Below are positions 54,705-64,000 of a stretch of 64,000 nucleotides of DNA, one piece after another (position 1 is the stretch's first letter; each line of letters begins with the position of its first letter). The DNA comes from Micractinium sp. NFX-FRZ (lineage: Eukaryota > Chlorophyta > Trebouxiophyceae > Chlorellales > Chlorellaceae). Location of the stretch: positions 121,197 through 185,196 of the forward strand of contig JAPTJF010000070.1 in assembly GCA_029339195.1 (NCBI GenBank). Direction: 5' to 3'. The position numbers were made by a program, and so were the translations under genes. The notes beneath the pieces were generated by a model. It was not told the origin of the DNA, did not search any database, and saw only the letters and a list, made by a program, of their open reading frames with translations.

Positions 54705-56765
54705 TCACTCGCAGCGCACCACCAGTGCCGGCTTCAGCTCTTCGGCTTCCTTCAGAGCATCCTCCAGGCTCATGTCTCCACCTGCCTCCTTCTCACCGCC
54801 CCAGCTGCCACTGCTGGCACCACTGCTTGCCCGGCTGAGGCTGCCGCGGCTGGAAATGGCGCCGCCGCTGCCGCCGCTGCTGGTTGGGCTGCTGCTGGTG
54901 CTGCTGCCTTCACTGCTGCTGCCGCCGGGCGTGAGCAGCAGCGTGAGGCGCTGCACCGGCGGGTGGCGTGCCGCCCAGCGCACAATCTCTGGGTGTGCCG
55001 GCGTGGCGCCAGGCGCCACCCCTGCTGCATCAAGCTGCTCCAGCTGCCAGGCAGCCGACAGCACGGCCAGGCTGCTTGCTGCCACGCTGGCAGGCAGTGC
55101 CACCTGGCGGAGGCGTGCCAGCCAGGGGCCAACCGGTAGCCGCGGCCGTGCCGGCGGAGCAGCGGCCCACTCAAACTGCTGCAGGCGGTGCAGGCCTGCC
55201 AGTGCCGGAGGGAAGGCAGAGTGGCGGTGAGGGGTGGAGAAGCGCAGCAGGGTGAGCTGCGTCAGGCCTTGCAGCGCAGCCTGCAGCCACGCCGCCTCCT
55301 GCTTGCCGCTGCTGCCGTCGCCGCCAGCGTCACCATCTGAGCCTGCAGCAGGCCCCTGCTCCTGCTCCTGCTGAGGGCAGGACTGCAGGGTGAGGGCCTT
55401 CAAGGCGGTCAGCCGTGCCAGGGCCGCAGTCGGGGGCAGCGCCCGGCAGCCGGTGAGAGCCAGGCTTTCCAGGCGGGTCAGGCAGGAGAGCGGCATGAGG
55501 CCGGCGCTGGTGTAGCAGCCGCGGGAGAGGGTGAGGCAGGCCAGCCGGAGGAGCTCCGCCACCTGCGGTCAAAAGAGAAGGAGGAATGCATGGTGTTTGG
55601 GGGGAGGGTTGTGAGGGCACTAATTCAGTATGAGGTAATGCGCTTTACAAGGGCTGTCTATCACCGGCTGTTGACATCTGGCACCAGCACTGAGTGCCGC
55701 TCCCCTCTGCACCCTTGCTTGCTGATGCCCACCACCCCCGTGCATTGCCGGGTGGCCAAACAGCATGGTTTCCTCCTTCCCCGCAGCTGTCCCACCCCAG
55801 TGGCCAGCCAGAGCCTCCCTCTCTCACCTGCGGCGGCAGCGCCTCGGCACGGTCCCCAGCCAGCACCAGCCGCGTGAGGCCCGCCGGCAGCTGCGCATCC
55901 GGCGCCACCCTCAGCGCCCGCCCGCCTCCCAGCAGCAGCTCCCGACAGCTGGCAAGCCCTGCCAGCTGGGCCGACAGCCGGAGGCCCTCCAGGCTGGACA
56001 GGTGCAGGGAGCGCAGGCCCTTCAGCTGAGCCAGCCAGCCGCTGGCTCGTGCTTCTTGATTGAGCTCAAGCTGCAGCCGGGAGAGGCCAGAGCAGTCCAG
56101 CGCCAGAGCTTCCTTGAGCTCTGCCAGCGCCAGCCGCAGGCCGGAGCGGGATGCGCCCTGGGGCACGTGCAGCCGCAGGTGCGCGGCCGCCAAGTGTGGG
56201 GCCACGCGGCAGCGCAGCCAGCGCACAAAGGAGTGCAGGCGGGGGAGGAAGAGGCCTCGTGGCTGGTCGGGGGAGCCCAGGGAGGCGGTGAGGGTGCACA
56301 GGAGGGGCGGGGAGTGGACGAGGCGCAGCCAGCGGCGGCACACCTGCGGCAGCGAGCGGTGCCTGCAGGGGAGCGGCAGACACAAGGGGGTGGACAGGGC
56401 AAGGCAGCGGCAGGGTGGCAAGGTGTCAGTGAGCGATCAATCGTTTGGGGGATCCGCAGGGGGACCAGGCTGCATCTGTCCAGGGTGTCACCGCGGAACA
56501 ACCACGCCCTATCAGGGAGGCTAGCTTGGCAGCGTGGGGCAGGCTACACCAACCCAGCCACACTCAACAGATCAGCCACCCGCCCTGGTCTGTCTGAAAT
56601 CTATGCATCAACATCTCCACCTGCAACTACCAGCCTGCACCTGTGCTCCAGCGGCAGCAGCGCAAACACGGCGACCAGGACGTCATCGGGCAGCGCTGCG
56701 CTGTCGTTGGCGGGTGCTGCCGTATTCAGCTCCACACGCCCTTTGCGCTGCGGCGAGCCAATCAT
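54705..56765 (-). CDS. F-box/LRR protein F
   Basis: Exons 56765-56641, 56362-55828 and 55562-54705, phases 2 and 0, 505 residues. The F-box is DSAALPDDVLVAVFALLPLE, split by the conserved intron, then RHRSLPQVCRRWLRLVHSPP. LRRs include LSRLQLELNQEA, LKGLRSLHLSSLEGLRLS and LPAGLTRLVLAGDR in exon 2, and LTRLESLALTGCRALPP and LTALKALTLQSCP in exon 3. The C-terminal module is VGPWLARLRQVAL, LEQLDAAG and WAARHPPVQRLTL, followed by a Ser-rich tail that ends in an acidic helix (LEDALKEAEELKPAL). Exon 2 is longer (535 nt) than in the others. This is the most divergent intact member; likely an SCF substrate receptor, target unknown. Confidence 0.83.
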
Positions 56766-57468
56766 GGCTCGATCGGGTGCTGCGAGGGAGATGCAGATGC
56801 GGCGTGTGAAGTGCGTGGGATGCAGCAGGGTGGGCCGTGGCTGCGGCAGGTGGGCATGCCATGGTGACTCGGCGGCAGCGGCAGCGGCAGCGGCAGCGGC
56901 GTGGACTCTCTGCTCCAGGCTGGTGGTGCGCCTGGCGGCTTGCGCGCACTCAGAATCATCACCGAAATGCGCTCACCTCGCGATCGGTTGGGTGCCTGCG
57001 CGAGCGCCGAATGTGCGGGTGGTTGGACGTTCCGTGCAGCCCCGCCACTGGCTTTGGGCCGCACCTTAGGTACTCCCGAGCGGTATGCGATGGACGGCGC
57101 ACCGGATCTCCGATGATCACACCTGCCATGTGAGGTGGCGCCGCCGCCAGCCTGGCATTTGAGCCTCTGGGCAGTGGGTGCCTCTGCACAATCCTCTGCC
57201 TGACTAAACACCTCCTTCCCTCTCGTTGCAAGGCAGATTGGCATGCTGATTACAACAGCGCTGCGATGGTGACTCTGGTGCAAGAGGGAGGATGAGCCAG
57301 GAGTGCGGCGGCCAGCAGTCGACACTAGGCGGGCAGGGAGGGCAGCACAGCACGTACAAAGGCTGGGACGGGGCAGGGGTAAGGTGTAACAAAGGAAAGA
57401 GACTCTGCAGGAGAAAGCTCAAGGCATGTGCGCAGGCCTCAGAGCTGGAGTTTGTCGTCAGATATGCG
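56766..57468. other. Intergenic between F-box genes F and G
   Basis: Promoter side of F and 3' side of G (both minus). It contains a (GGCAGC)n run at 56871-56900. I see no further gene. Confidence 0.5.
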
Positions 57469-59249
57469 TCAATCAAAGAAGGCGCCATTTCCGACGGCAG
57501 GCGGGATGTCGGGGCACTCCAAAACGTCCCGGCGAAATGACTCTGCTGGCAGCACATCCCAGGTAACGTTGTACCACCGCAGCTGCAGCCTGGGGCGGCG
57601 GGCGCGAAGCATTAGCAGGACATCCATAAGGGGAAGTAACTTGTCGAGAATTAGATGACTGGCTAGATGTTCGGCAACAACGTCGTATCCCAGGCACTGC
57701 AGGGGTGGGTGAGAGGCCACGAACTGCCAGAAAGAGCGCCAGCTGGTGTCGCCGCCATCCGCGTTCTGGGGTGTGCCGATCGAGAAGAGGTACTCCAGCC
57801 GCGGGGCCGCCCGCAGTGCATCCACCCCAGCCTCCAAATACTCCCAAGGCAACCCCAGCCAGCGAATGGACTGGAGCCAGGGGCCATGCGGCAGAGACAT
57901 GTCTGCGGCACCAGTCACAGAGCAGCTCTCGATGACCAGCCGCTGCAGGCGAGGTAGCTGGGCAACGACGGGGAAGATGTCAGCAGACAGGCTGGCAGTG
58001 ATGCACAGGGTCGTGAGCCTGCGCAAGGCGGGCAGAGCGGCCCCCACCGCAGCATGGGGCCATGCTGCCCGGCCGCCGTAGATGACCAGCCGCTCAATTT
58101 GCGTGACTGCCGACAGGCTGGGCGCGACAGGGTGGGAAGCCATGTCGAGCGACAAATGGCGCAGCGCTGGCAGGCAGGAGAGCAGGGAGAGGCTGTCTGC
58201 CTCCTGACGCACAAAGCTGTTGAGGTCGAGGCTCGCCAGCACGGTCAGCACTGACAGCTGCAGGCAGGAGTGGCAAAGCCAGCAGTCGAGGCAGTGAGCA
58301 GGGCGAAGCACTGTGCAGTTTCCATGTCAGATAGGTTAGCAAAATGCATGCCAACCCCAGCCCGTGCCGCTTCCATGCCGCTTGGGACCCAGCTGTCCAC
58401 CCACCCGCGGTCCCCCTCACCTGGCGTGGCAACCGCACGCTCATCCGGTCTCTCAGGCACAGCTTTGTGATGCCGGTGGGCAGAAGCACTTGCGGCCCCA
58501 GCTGCACGGGCCAACCCACCAGGGTGGCATCCCTGAGTGCCGTGAGCCGGCTGATCCCGGGCGGCAGCCGCAGCGGCCGGCTGAACGTTCCAAGCTGCAG
58601 TTCTCGGAGGGCCGTGAGCCCAGGCAGCCAGAGAGTGCTGACTACCGGGGTGGCCTCGCCAATGCTCAGAGCCTCCAGCCTGCCCGCAGCGCCGCATGTT
58701 GAGAGGCAGTGCGCCACCAGGGCAGCCAGCTCTACGACCACGGATGCAGCGGGAGGCGAGTCGTGTTCCAGGCACAGGTCCAGACCATACACTTGGTCTG
58801 CGTGCTCAGTCAAAAAGCCCAGCAGCGAGTGAGCACGGTGGATGGCGTGGCTGCCCACGGCATGGGTGGTGATGGTGCGCAGAAGCGCCGGCGACAGGCA
58901 CAGCCGGCGGAAGCGCTTGCTGACCAGCGCGACGTTTTTGAACCTGCAGGTGACATGGAGCGGCAGCAAGGTGTGTTTTCTGGGTGCCACCAGCGCAGGC
59001 GGGGAAGCTGCCAGAGGCACAGAGGCTCGCTGCACAGGCCAGGGAAGCAGGCGGGGCCAGGAGCGGGAGTGCCCCAAACATCAGCTCGGTGCCCCGCTGC
59101 ACGCATCGCCTGATCTGCTGCACGCACCGGTCCTCTTGGGTCAGCGGGGCCAGGCAGCGGACCAGCAGGTCATCGGGCACGTCGGCCAGTGTGAGGCCGG
59201 CTGCCCGCGAGGACCCAGCGGCTGTTGCGGCGCGTCGGAGGGAAGCCAT
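57469..59249 (-). CDS. F-box/LRR protein G
   Basis: Exons 59249-59128, 58943-58421 and 58257-57469 with phases 2 and 0, 477 residues, fully open. The F-box reads GLTLADVPDDLLVRCLAPLT, then FKNVALVSKRFRRLCLSPALL. LRRs run through exon 2 (LTALRELQLGTFSRPLRLPP, LTALRDATLVGWPVQL) and exon 3 (LPALRHLSLDMASHPVAPSL, LRRLTTLCITASLSAD). The C-terminus carries the signature LPHGPWLQSIRWLGLPWEY, APRLEYLFSIGTP, FWQFVASHPPLQCLGYD and RRPRLQLRWYNVTW. It is one of three adjacent, same-strand copies (G, H, I), so recent tandem duplication is likely. Probable SCF ubiquitin-ligase receptor. Confidence 0.87.
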
Positions 59250-59649
59250 GCTCGCGCATAGATGGACAAGGTGCGCCTGAGGGCGGAGGAGGCGAACCAC
59301 ACGCACCTGCTGGGCACGCTGGGGCGGGAGACGGCAGCTGCTGTGCATGCATGGCATCTGACAGGCGAGCCCCCGCAACAGCATGTTTCTTGTTTTTACA
59401 TACATATTACAAGCATTTCCTACACATCATGTTGAATTCGTGCTGATGGAAAGGCTACTTCCAAGGATGGGCAGCAAGGGGGCTGGGAGGAGGCGGCCCG
59501 GGGCACAGCAGTGCCAAGGGGAGCGTGCCACTTGTACGGGCAGGATAGATGCCGGGCAAAAGCACGAAGAGGTGTGACAAGAAGTCTTGCGATATCAGTA
59601 TATATAAATAGAGGTTGAAAGGGAGGCCAACAGGATCAGGGGCATGCTG
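59250..59649. other. Intergenic between F-box genes G and H
   Basis: 400 bp, promoter side of G. It is AT-richer than its surroundings and contains TATATATAAATAG at about 59601-59613. No gene seen. Confidence 0.5.
59601..59613 (+). promoter_or_regulatory. TATA-box-like sequence
   Basis: TATATATAAATAG is a near-perfect TATA box read on the plus strand. It lies 37 bp beyond the stop codon of minus-strand gene H and no plus-strand gene follows, so its use is doubtful; it may mark an antisense transcript. Confidence 0.25.
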
Positions 59650-61599
59650 TCACAAAGAAAAGTCAGTTGCAGCGGGGATGTCAGCGCGCTCCGTCACTTC
59701 CGTGAAGAAGCAGCTTTGTTGCGTCCTGCCATCACTCCAGACGCGCTCAACCCGCCGCACCAGCAGCCCCGGGCGGGCACGCTGGGCAGAGATCAGGGCG
59801 TCCTTAAGAGCAGTGAGCACTTCAGGGGAGCGGTGGTCAGAGCTGACTTGATACCCAAAACAGCGCAGCGGCGGGTGGGCTGCCACAAAGCGCCAGGAGG
59901 CGCGCCAGCGCTGCGGGGTGCTGACCTCTGTGGGGCGTGCCGGCAGAGAAGAGGTACTCCAGCCGTGGGGCGCAGCGCAGCACGCCCACCCCCGCCTCTA
60001 GCACGGGCCAGGGCAGGCCCAGCCAGCGGATGGAGCGCAGCCAGGGACCGGGGGGCAGGGCGAAGCCAGCACCCAGTTCGGCGTGCTGTACGAGCAGCCG
60101 CTGCAGGGCGGGCAGCTGGGCAATGGCGGGGAAGGTGCCTGGCATGGACAGGAGCTCGTTGGTATACTCTCCGCTGATGCACAGGGTTGTCAGGCGGCGC
60201 AGGTGCGGCAGGGAGGTTGCCAGGGCGGCCAGAGAGCCACAAAAGTTGATGACGAGGCGCGCCAACTGGGTGACCGTGGACAGGCTGGGTGGGATGGGGG
60301 TGACCGAATCGAGCAGCAGGTGCCGCAGTAAGGGCAGGCTGGACAGCAGGGCAAGGTTGTCTGGCTCAGTGCCGCACCGCAGAAGCTCCAGGCTGGCTAG
60401 CGAGCGGAGCGTGGACAACTGCAGGCAGGGCAGGGCAGGCAGGCAGGCGGGCAGGCATGTGTGTGCACGCAGGGTGCGTGGCAGCAAGGTGAGCAGGCAG
60501 GCATGTGTGCAGTAGCCAAGAATGTGGTGGCAGGTCAGCAAGCAGACAGGCAGGCCACCAGGTAAGCAGGCCGCCAGGCAGGCCGGCAGGGAGTGTCTCA
60601 AGCGCAGGCGCAAGTTGCCAGCACAGGGTCTGCATGTATATAGCTCCAAGGGTCACTGCCACAGGCACATGGCAGCCCATCGCTTGCCCACCACCAAGGC
60701 TCATGCCAACAAGGCTCATGTCACCGCCAGGACCCCCCGTGCATGTGTCCACAAGAGACGGGCCACCACCCACAACAGTACCACAGCTCACCTGGCGGGG
60801 CAGCCGCCCGGTGCCTTCATCCCACCAGTGCAGCCGCGTGAGGTTGGGGGGCAGGCTTGCGTGGGCGGGCAGCGCCAGAGAGGAGCCTCCCAGCTCAGCA
60901 TCGCGCAGCGCTGTCAGGCAGCCGAGCCCGGCCGGGAGCGGCAGGGGTTGGAAGATGTCGATAAGCTTCAGCCGCCGCAGCCTTGTGAGGCCTAGCAGCC
61001 AGGCGTTGCTGGCCAGCGGCATGCCATTCCCCACGCTGAGCTCCTCCAGCTTGCCTGCTGCGCCGCAGGCCGACAGGCAGGCCAGGGCCAGCGCTGCCGC
61101 CTCTTCTTGCTCGGCACGGGCCAGGCTATAGCCATCGTAAAGGTCCATCTTCAGGTTGCGCACGTATGACACGTGGAGCAGCAGGAATTCGAGGCAGGAG
61201 GGGTGGCGGAGGGCGCTGCAGCTGCGGATGGTGACGCTTTGCAGCAGCGCCGGTGCCAGGCAGAGCTGGCGGAAGCGCTTGCTGACCAGGGCGACATGCT
61301 GGAACCTGCAGATGGTGGGCACAGGTGGGGCAGTGCGCAGCAGGGAGTGCGGGTGGGCCACCCACGCAGCAGGGGCCTGAGCAGGCCTGCCTGTGCAGAG
61401 GGGCAACAGAGGCGGGGAGGCGGGCTGGAGGCACTGGTCGCGCAGGGCCGGACACCTAACTGCGAGCCGGGACTTACCGATCTTGCTGGGGGAGCAGCCC
61501 CAGGCAGCGGAGCAGCAATTCGTCGGGCAGGTCAGCGAGGGTGATTTCTGCGGCCTGTGACAGCCCGCTTGCAGCCGCAGCACCGCGGCTGGGACTCAT
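59650..61599 (-). CDS. F-box/LRR protein H (one-base frameshift in exon 3)
   Basis: Exons 61599-61478, 61305-60792 and 60418-59650. The F-box is ITLADLPDELLLRCLGLLPQ, then FQHVALVSKRFRQLCLAPAL. LRRs are clear (LTRLRRLKLIDIFQPLPLPA, LPHLRRLTTLCISG). Exon 3 reads as expected to LPPGPWLRSIRWLGLPWP, LEYLFSAGTP, then leaves frame. The expected WRASWRFVAAHPPLRCFGY and tail to 59650 continue in another frame. Exon 3 is 769 nt, one base more than a whole number of codons. Between the GTP and W codons there are 25 nt, against 21-27 in frame in the paralogues. It could be a sequencing error, a new pseudogene, or a truncated protein with a novel tail. Everything else is intact. Confidence 0.75.
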
Positions 61600-62064
61600 G
61601 TTGCTGATTGAATCGTGCCTGCAGCTGCGACAGCTCTGGGCGTGAAGGCAGGGGTGCCTGCTGCGCACGCTAGGGCGGGAGGCGGCAGTAGGGCTGCACA
61701 GGCAGGGCGACACAACCAAGTCTCCGTGGAGGGCACCTTTGGACCTTGGGCTCAGCGCGGCAATGAAGCCAGGGGTTTGCCCCTCACAAGCTCTGTGGAT
61801 GCCACCCACACATGCGGAGTCTGGTGCCTCTTCCGGCACTCTTCCGGCACCTGCATCTGCCCCTGAGCCGCAATTGACCTGCCCTAACGTTCCACTCCTT
61901 TCACGATATTCCAGCCCTCAGAAACAACAGGTTGGGAAGCGAGCGACAATGGAGGAACCGAGGCAGCGGACGACAAAGCAGGAAACGAGGCAGCAGGTAC
62001 AAAGGGGAGTAATTGAGCCGGCTCACAACAAAGACGGTCGGGAAGGCAAAACGGGTGGGGAGGT
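61600..62064. other. Intergenic between F-box genes H and I
   Basis: 465 bp, promoter side of H and 3' side of I. No gene or clear motif. Confidence 0.5.
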
Positions 62065-63486
62065 TCAGAACTGCTCAACGCAGCCTGGGCCTGTGGGGAT
62101 GCCATGACACTCGATTAGTTCTTTTGAGAAGCAGTCTTCGTGAATCAAGGGGTCCTCGAGCTTCCGCAGCTGCAGCCCCGGGCGGCGGTGGTGCATCGTA
62201 AGCAGTGCACTGAACAGCTCATCAGGGACAGAAATGAATGGGTCACGTTCGGGGGCGAATGCCAGGCAGCGCAGGGGGGGGTGGGTGGCCACAAACTGCC
62301 AAAAGGCGCGCCAGTGATCACGGCTGTCCGCATAGGGTGTGCCGGCAGAGAAGAGGTACTCGAGCCGCGGGGCGCAGCGCAGCGTCTCCACCCCTGCCTC
62401 CAGCATGGACCAGGGCAGGCCCAGCCAGCGGATGGAGCGCAGCCAGGGTCCAGTGGGCAGCTGCAGGTCGGCGACAGTGGCGCTGGGAACAAATCCGTTG
62501 TGGAGGAGCAGCCGCTGCAAGTGCGGCAGCTGAGCGAAGGCCATACAGCTGCCACAAAACAGTTTTTGTTCGTGGAGGAGGTCCAGAACCAGAGAGGTCA
62601 GGCCGGTCAGGCAGGGCAGCACAGCCGGCAGTGCAGCCACGTCATCTCCTCCTCCTCGACAGATGCCCCTCACAATCAGCTGCTCAAGCTGCGTGACCGC
62701 AGACAGGTTGGCGGGCAAAGGGGACTTCCAGGTGCCATGCAGCGAAAGCTGCTGCAGCGCTGGCAGGCTGGCGAGCAGAGCAAAACAGTCTGCCTTCATA
62801 TCACCACCGGCCACCTTCAGGCTCACCAGCGCGGTGAGGGCCGACAGCTGCGGGCAAGCAGGCGCGGGCAAGCGTACTTGAGTTAAGAAGCTGGGATGCA
62901 GCGGAGGCAGTGCCGTCGGCAATCAAGTTCACCCAAACCGCTTGCTACAGCATCGGTACTGCTCACCTGGCTGGGAAGAGTTGTCTTCGTATAGTCGAAC
63001 ATGCAGAGACGAGTGAGGTTGGGGGGTAGGCCCGTAGCTGTGCCCAGCTCAATTGGCCCACCGCTCAGCTCCGCATCGATGAGCGCCGTCAGCCGGCTGA
63101 AGCTGGGCGGCAGCTGCAGCGGGCAGTCATCGCCCAGGCGCAGCCGCCGGCAGGCTGTCAGCCCCGGCAGCCAGGCAGCACTGACTACAGTCGTGCCCTC
63201 GCCCACGCTCAGCTCCTCCATCTTGCCCGCTGCGCCGCAGGCCGACAGGCAGCTCGTCACCAGCGCTGCCGCCTCCTGGCGCTGGGCACCTGTAAGCTTG
63301 AAACTGTCCACATCGATGTTCAGGCACCGCACGTGCTCTCCCATGACCGCCAGGAACTCCAGCAGGCTCTGGCAGCGACGGACGCAGGTGTCGGCTGTGT
63401 AGGCGTTCAAGGTGACGGTGCGCAGCAGCTGAGGTGCGTGGCAGAGCCGCTGGAAGCGCTTGCTGGTCAGGGCGGCATGCTGGAAG
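62065..63486 (-). CDS. F-box/LRR protein I (5' exon not found)
   Basis: Exons 63486-62967 and 62847-62065, phase 0 between them. Exon 2 is 520 nt and starts, in the family phase, with FQHAALTSKRFQRLCHAPQL, the second half of the F-box. LRRs follow (FSRLTALIDAELSGGPIELG, LPALQQLSLHGTWKSPLPAN, LTGLTSLVLDLLHEQ). The C-terminus has TGPWLRSIRWLGLPWS, APRLEYLFSAGTPYA, FWQFVATHPPLRCLAFAPE and RRPGLQLRKLEDP. No exon encoding the LPDELL half is visible between 63487 and the window end. It is either beyond 64000, after an unusually long first intron, or lost. Closest to H and G. Confidence 0.8.
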
Positions 63487-64000
63487 CTGCAGGGGAGTGT
63501 AAGTTGGGCAAGGGAGTGTGTTTGTGGGGAAGAGGGGGATAATTGGTCAGTGGTGAGCAAAGGGGAATGCAACGCGCACTGGCGCCAGCTTTCCATGAGT
63601 GCACACGATGGGAAAGCCTGCTTGTGTGGCAGGGTGTACCAGCCACGTGGCACAGTCCCATCAGCGGCCGTTGGCAGCCTCAGCAGTCATTCGCTCTTGG
63701 CTTCTCCGCCCCGCTGCTTCTAGCAAGCAGCAGGTGGACTATAGGGCCCACCCCCCCTCCCTGGAGCTGGCGGGGGGGACGCCCCGCCAGCAGAGCACAG
63801 TACACTCCAGCTTGCACACACTTGCACACTGCATCAGCTGGCCCCCGGCAGAGAGGTGCCCCTTTGGGGTTGGGGGAGACGCGCTCCCGGGGGGGGGAGC
63901 GCTGGAGAGGGGTAGCCCCTCCTCTAGGGTTGGGTCCATATGGCGTAGCTGACCCTGGCTATGCCGTAGCTATGGCGTAGTGCCGTAACTACCGTAACAA
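63487..64000. other. Upstream part of F-box gene I, no exon seen
   Basis: Contains no recognisable F-box exon on the minus strand. The last ~50 bp consist of short repeats of CTATGGCGTAG and CCGTAAC type. Probably intron 1 or 5' flank of gene I. Confidence 0.4.

Overview
This window is nuclear DNA of a green alga, most likely a trebouxiophyte of the Chlorella/Micractinium type. It is very GC-rich. Its genes are broken by many short GT-AG introns (a few GC-AG) with conserved splice phases. They encode plastid proteins (cytochrome c6, 7-hydroxymethyl chlorophyll a reductase, an AlgH-family protein, a DUF1350 protein), and an intron carries a plant-type AAACCCT telomeric motif. There is no sign of a bacterial or organellar origin. 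All gene models were built by hand: exons were joined only where splice signals, reading phase and protein similarity agreed.

Layout. 0.6-4 kb: a divergent pair of orphan genes, a four-helix membrane protein (-) and a Gln-rich soluble protein (+). 4.3-6.2 kb: F-box/LRR gene A (+). 6.6-11.3 kb: CMP-KDO synthetase, 10 exons (+). 12-13.8 kb: F-box/LRR B (-), frameshifted. 16.3-18.4 kb: cytochrome c6 (-), with a cluster of three GTAC cores upstream that looks like a copper-response region. 19.6-23.5 kb: tandem F-box/LRR copies C and D (+), D being 5'-truncated. 24.2-29.7 kb: 7-hydroxymethyl chlorophyll a reductase, 15 exons (-). It shares a 301-bp intergenic region with a small plastid membrane protein (30.0-30.8 kb, +). 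31.6-34.0 kb: a 2-haloacid dehalogenase-like HAD hydrolase (+). 34.8-38.8 kb: a DUF1350 alpha/beta hydrolase-like protein (-). 39.1-42.1 kb: an AlgH/UPF0301 protein (+). 43.2-51.1 kb: a 22-exon secreted papain-like protein with Ser in place of the catalytic Cys, a Ser/Pro-rich stalk and a PA14-like tail (+). 51.5-63.5 kb: a minus-strand block of F-box/LRR genes E-I interrupted by a 3CxxC zinc-finger gene.

Two themes stand out. First, nine F-box/LRR relatives lie in 64 kb with a shared three-exon design. Some are intact and some are frameshifted, truncated or shortened, as expected of a family evolving by birth and death. Second, many exon edges are flanked by degenerate tandem copies of themselves ('exon echoes', mostly 55-130 bp apart) that carry splice-site-like sequence but usually broken frames. 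I see these in at least eight unrelated genes. I know of no description of this as a systematic feature, and it is the best candidate here for something new.
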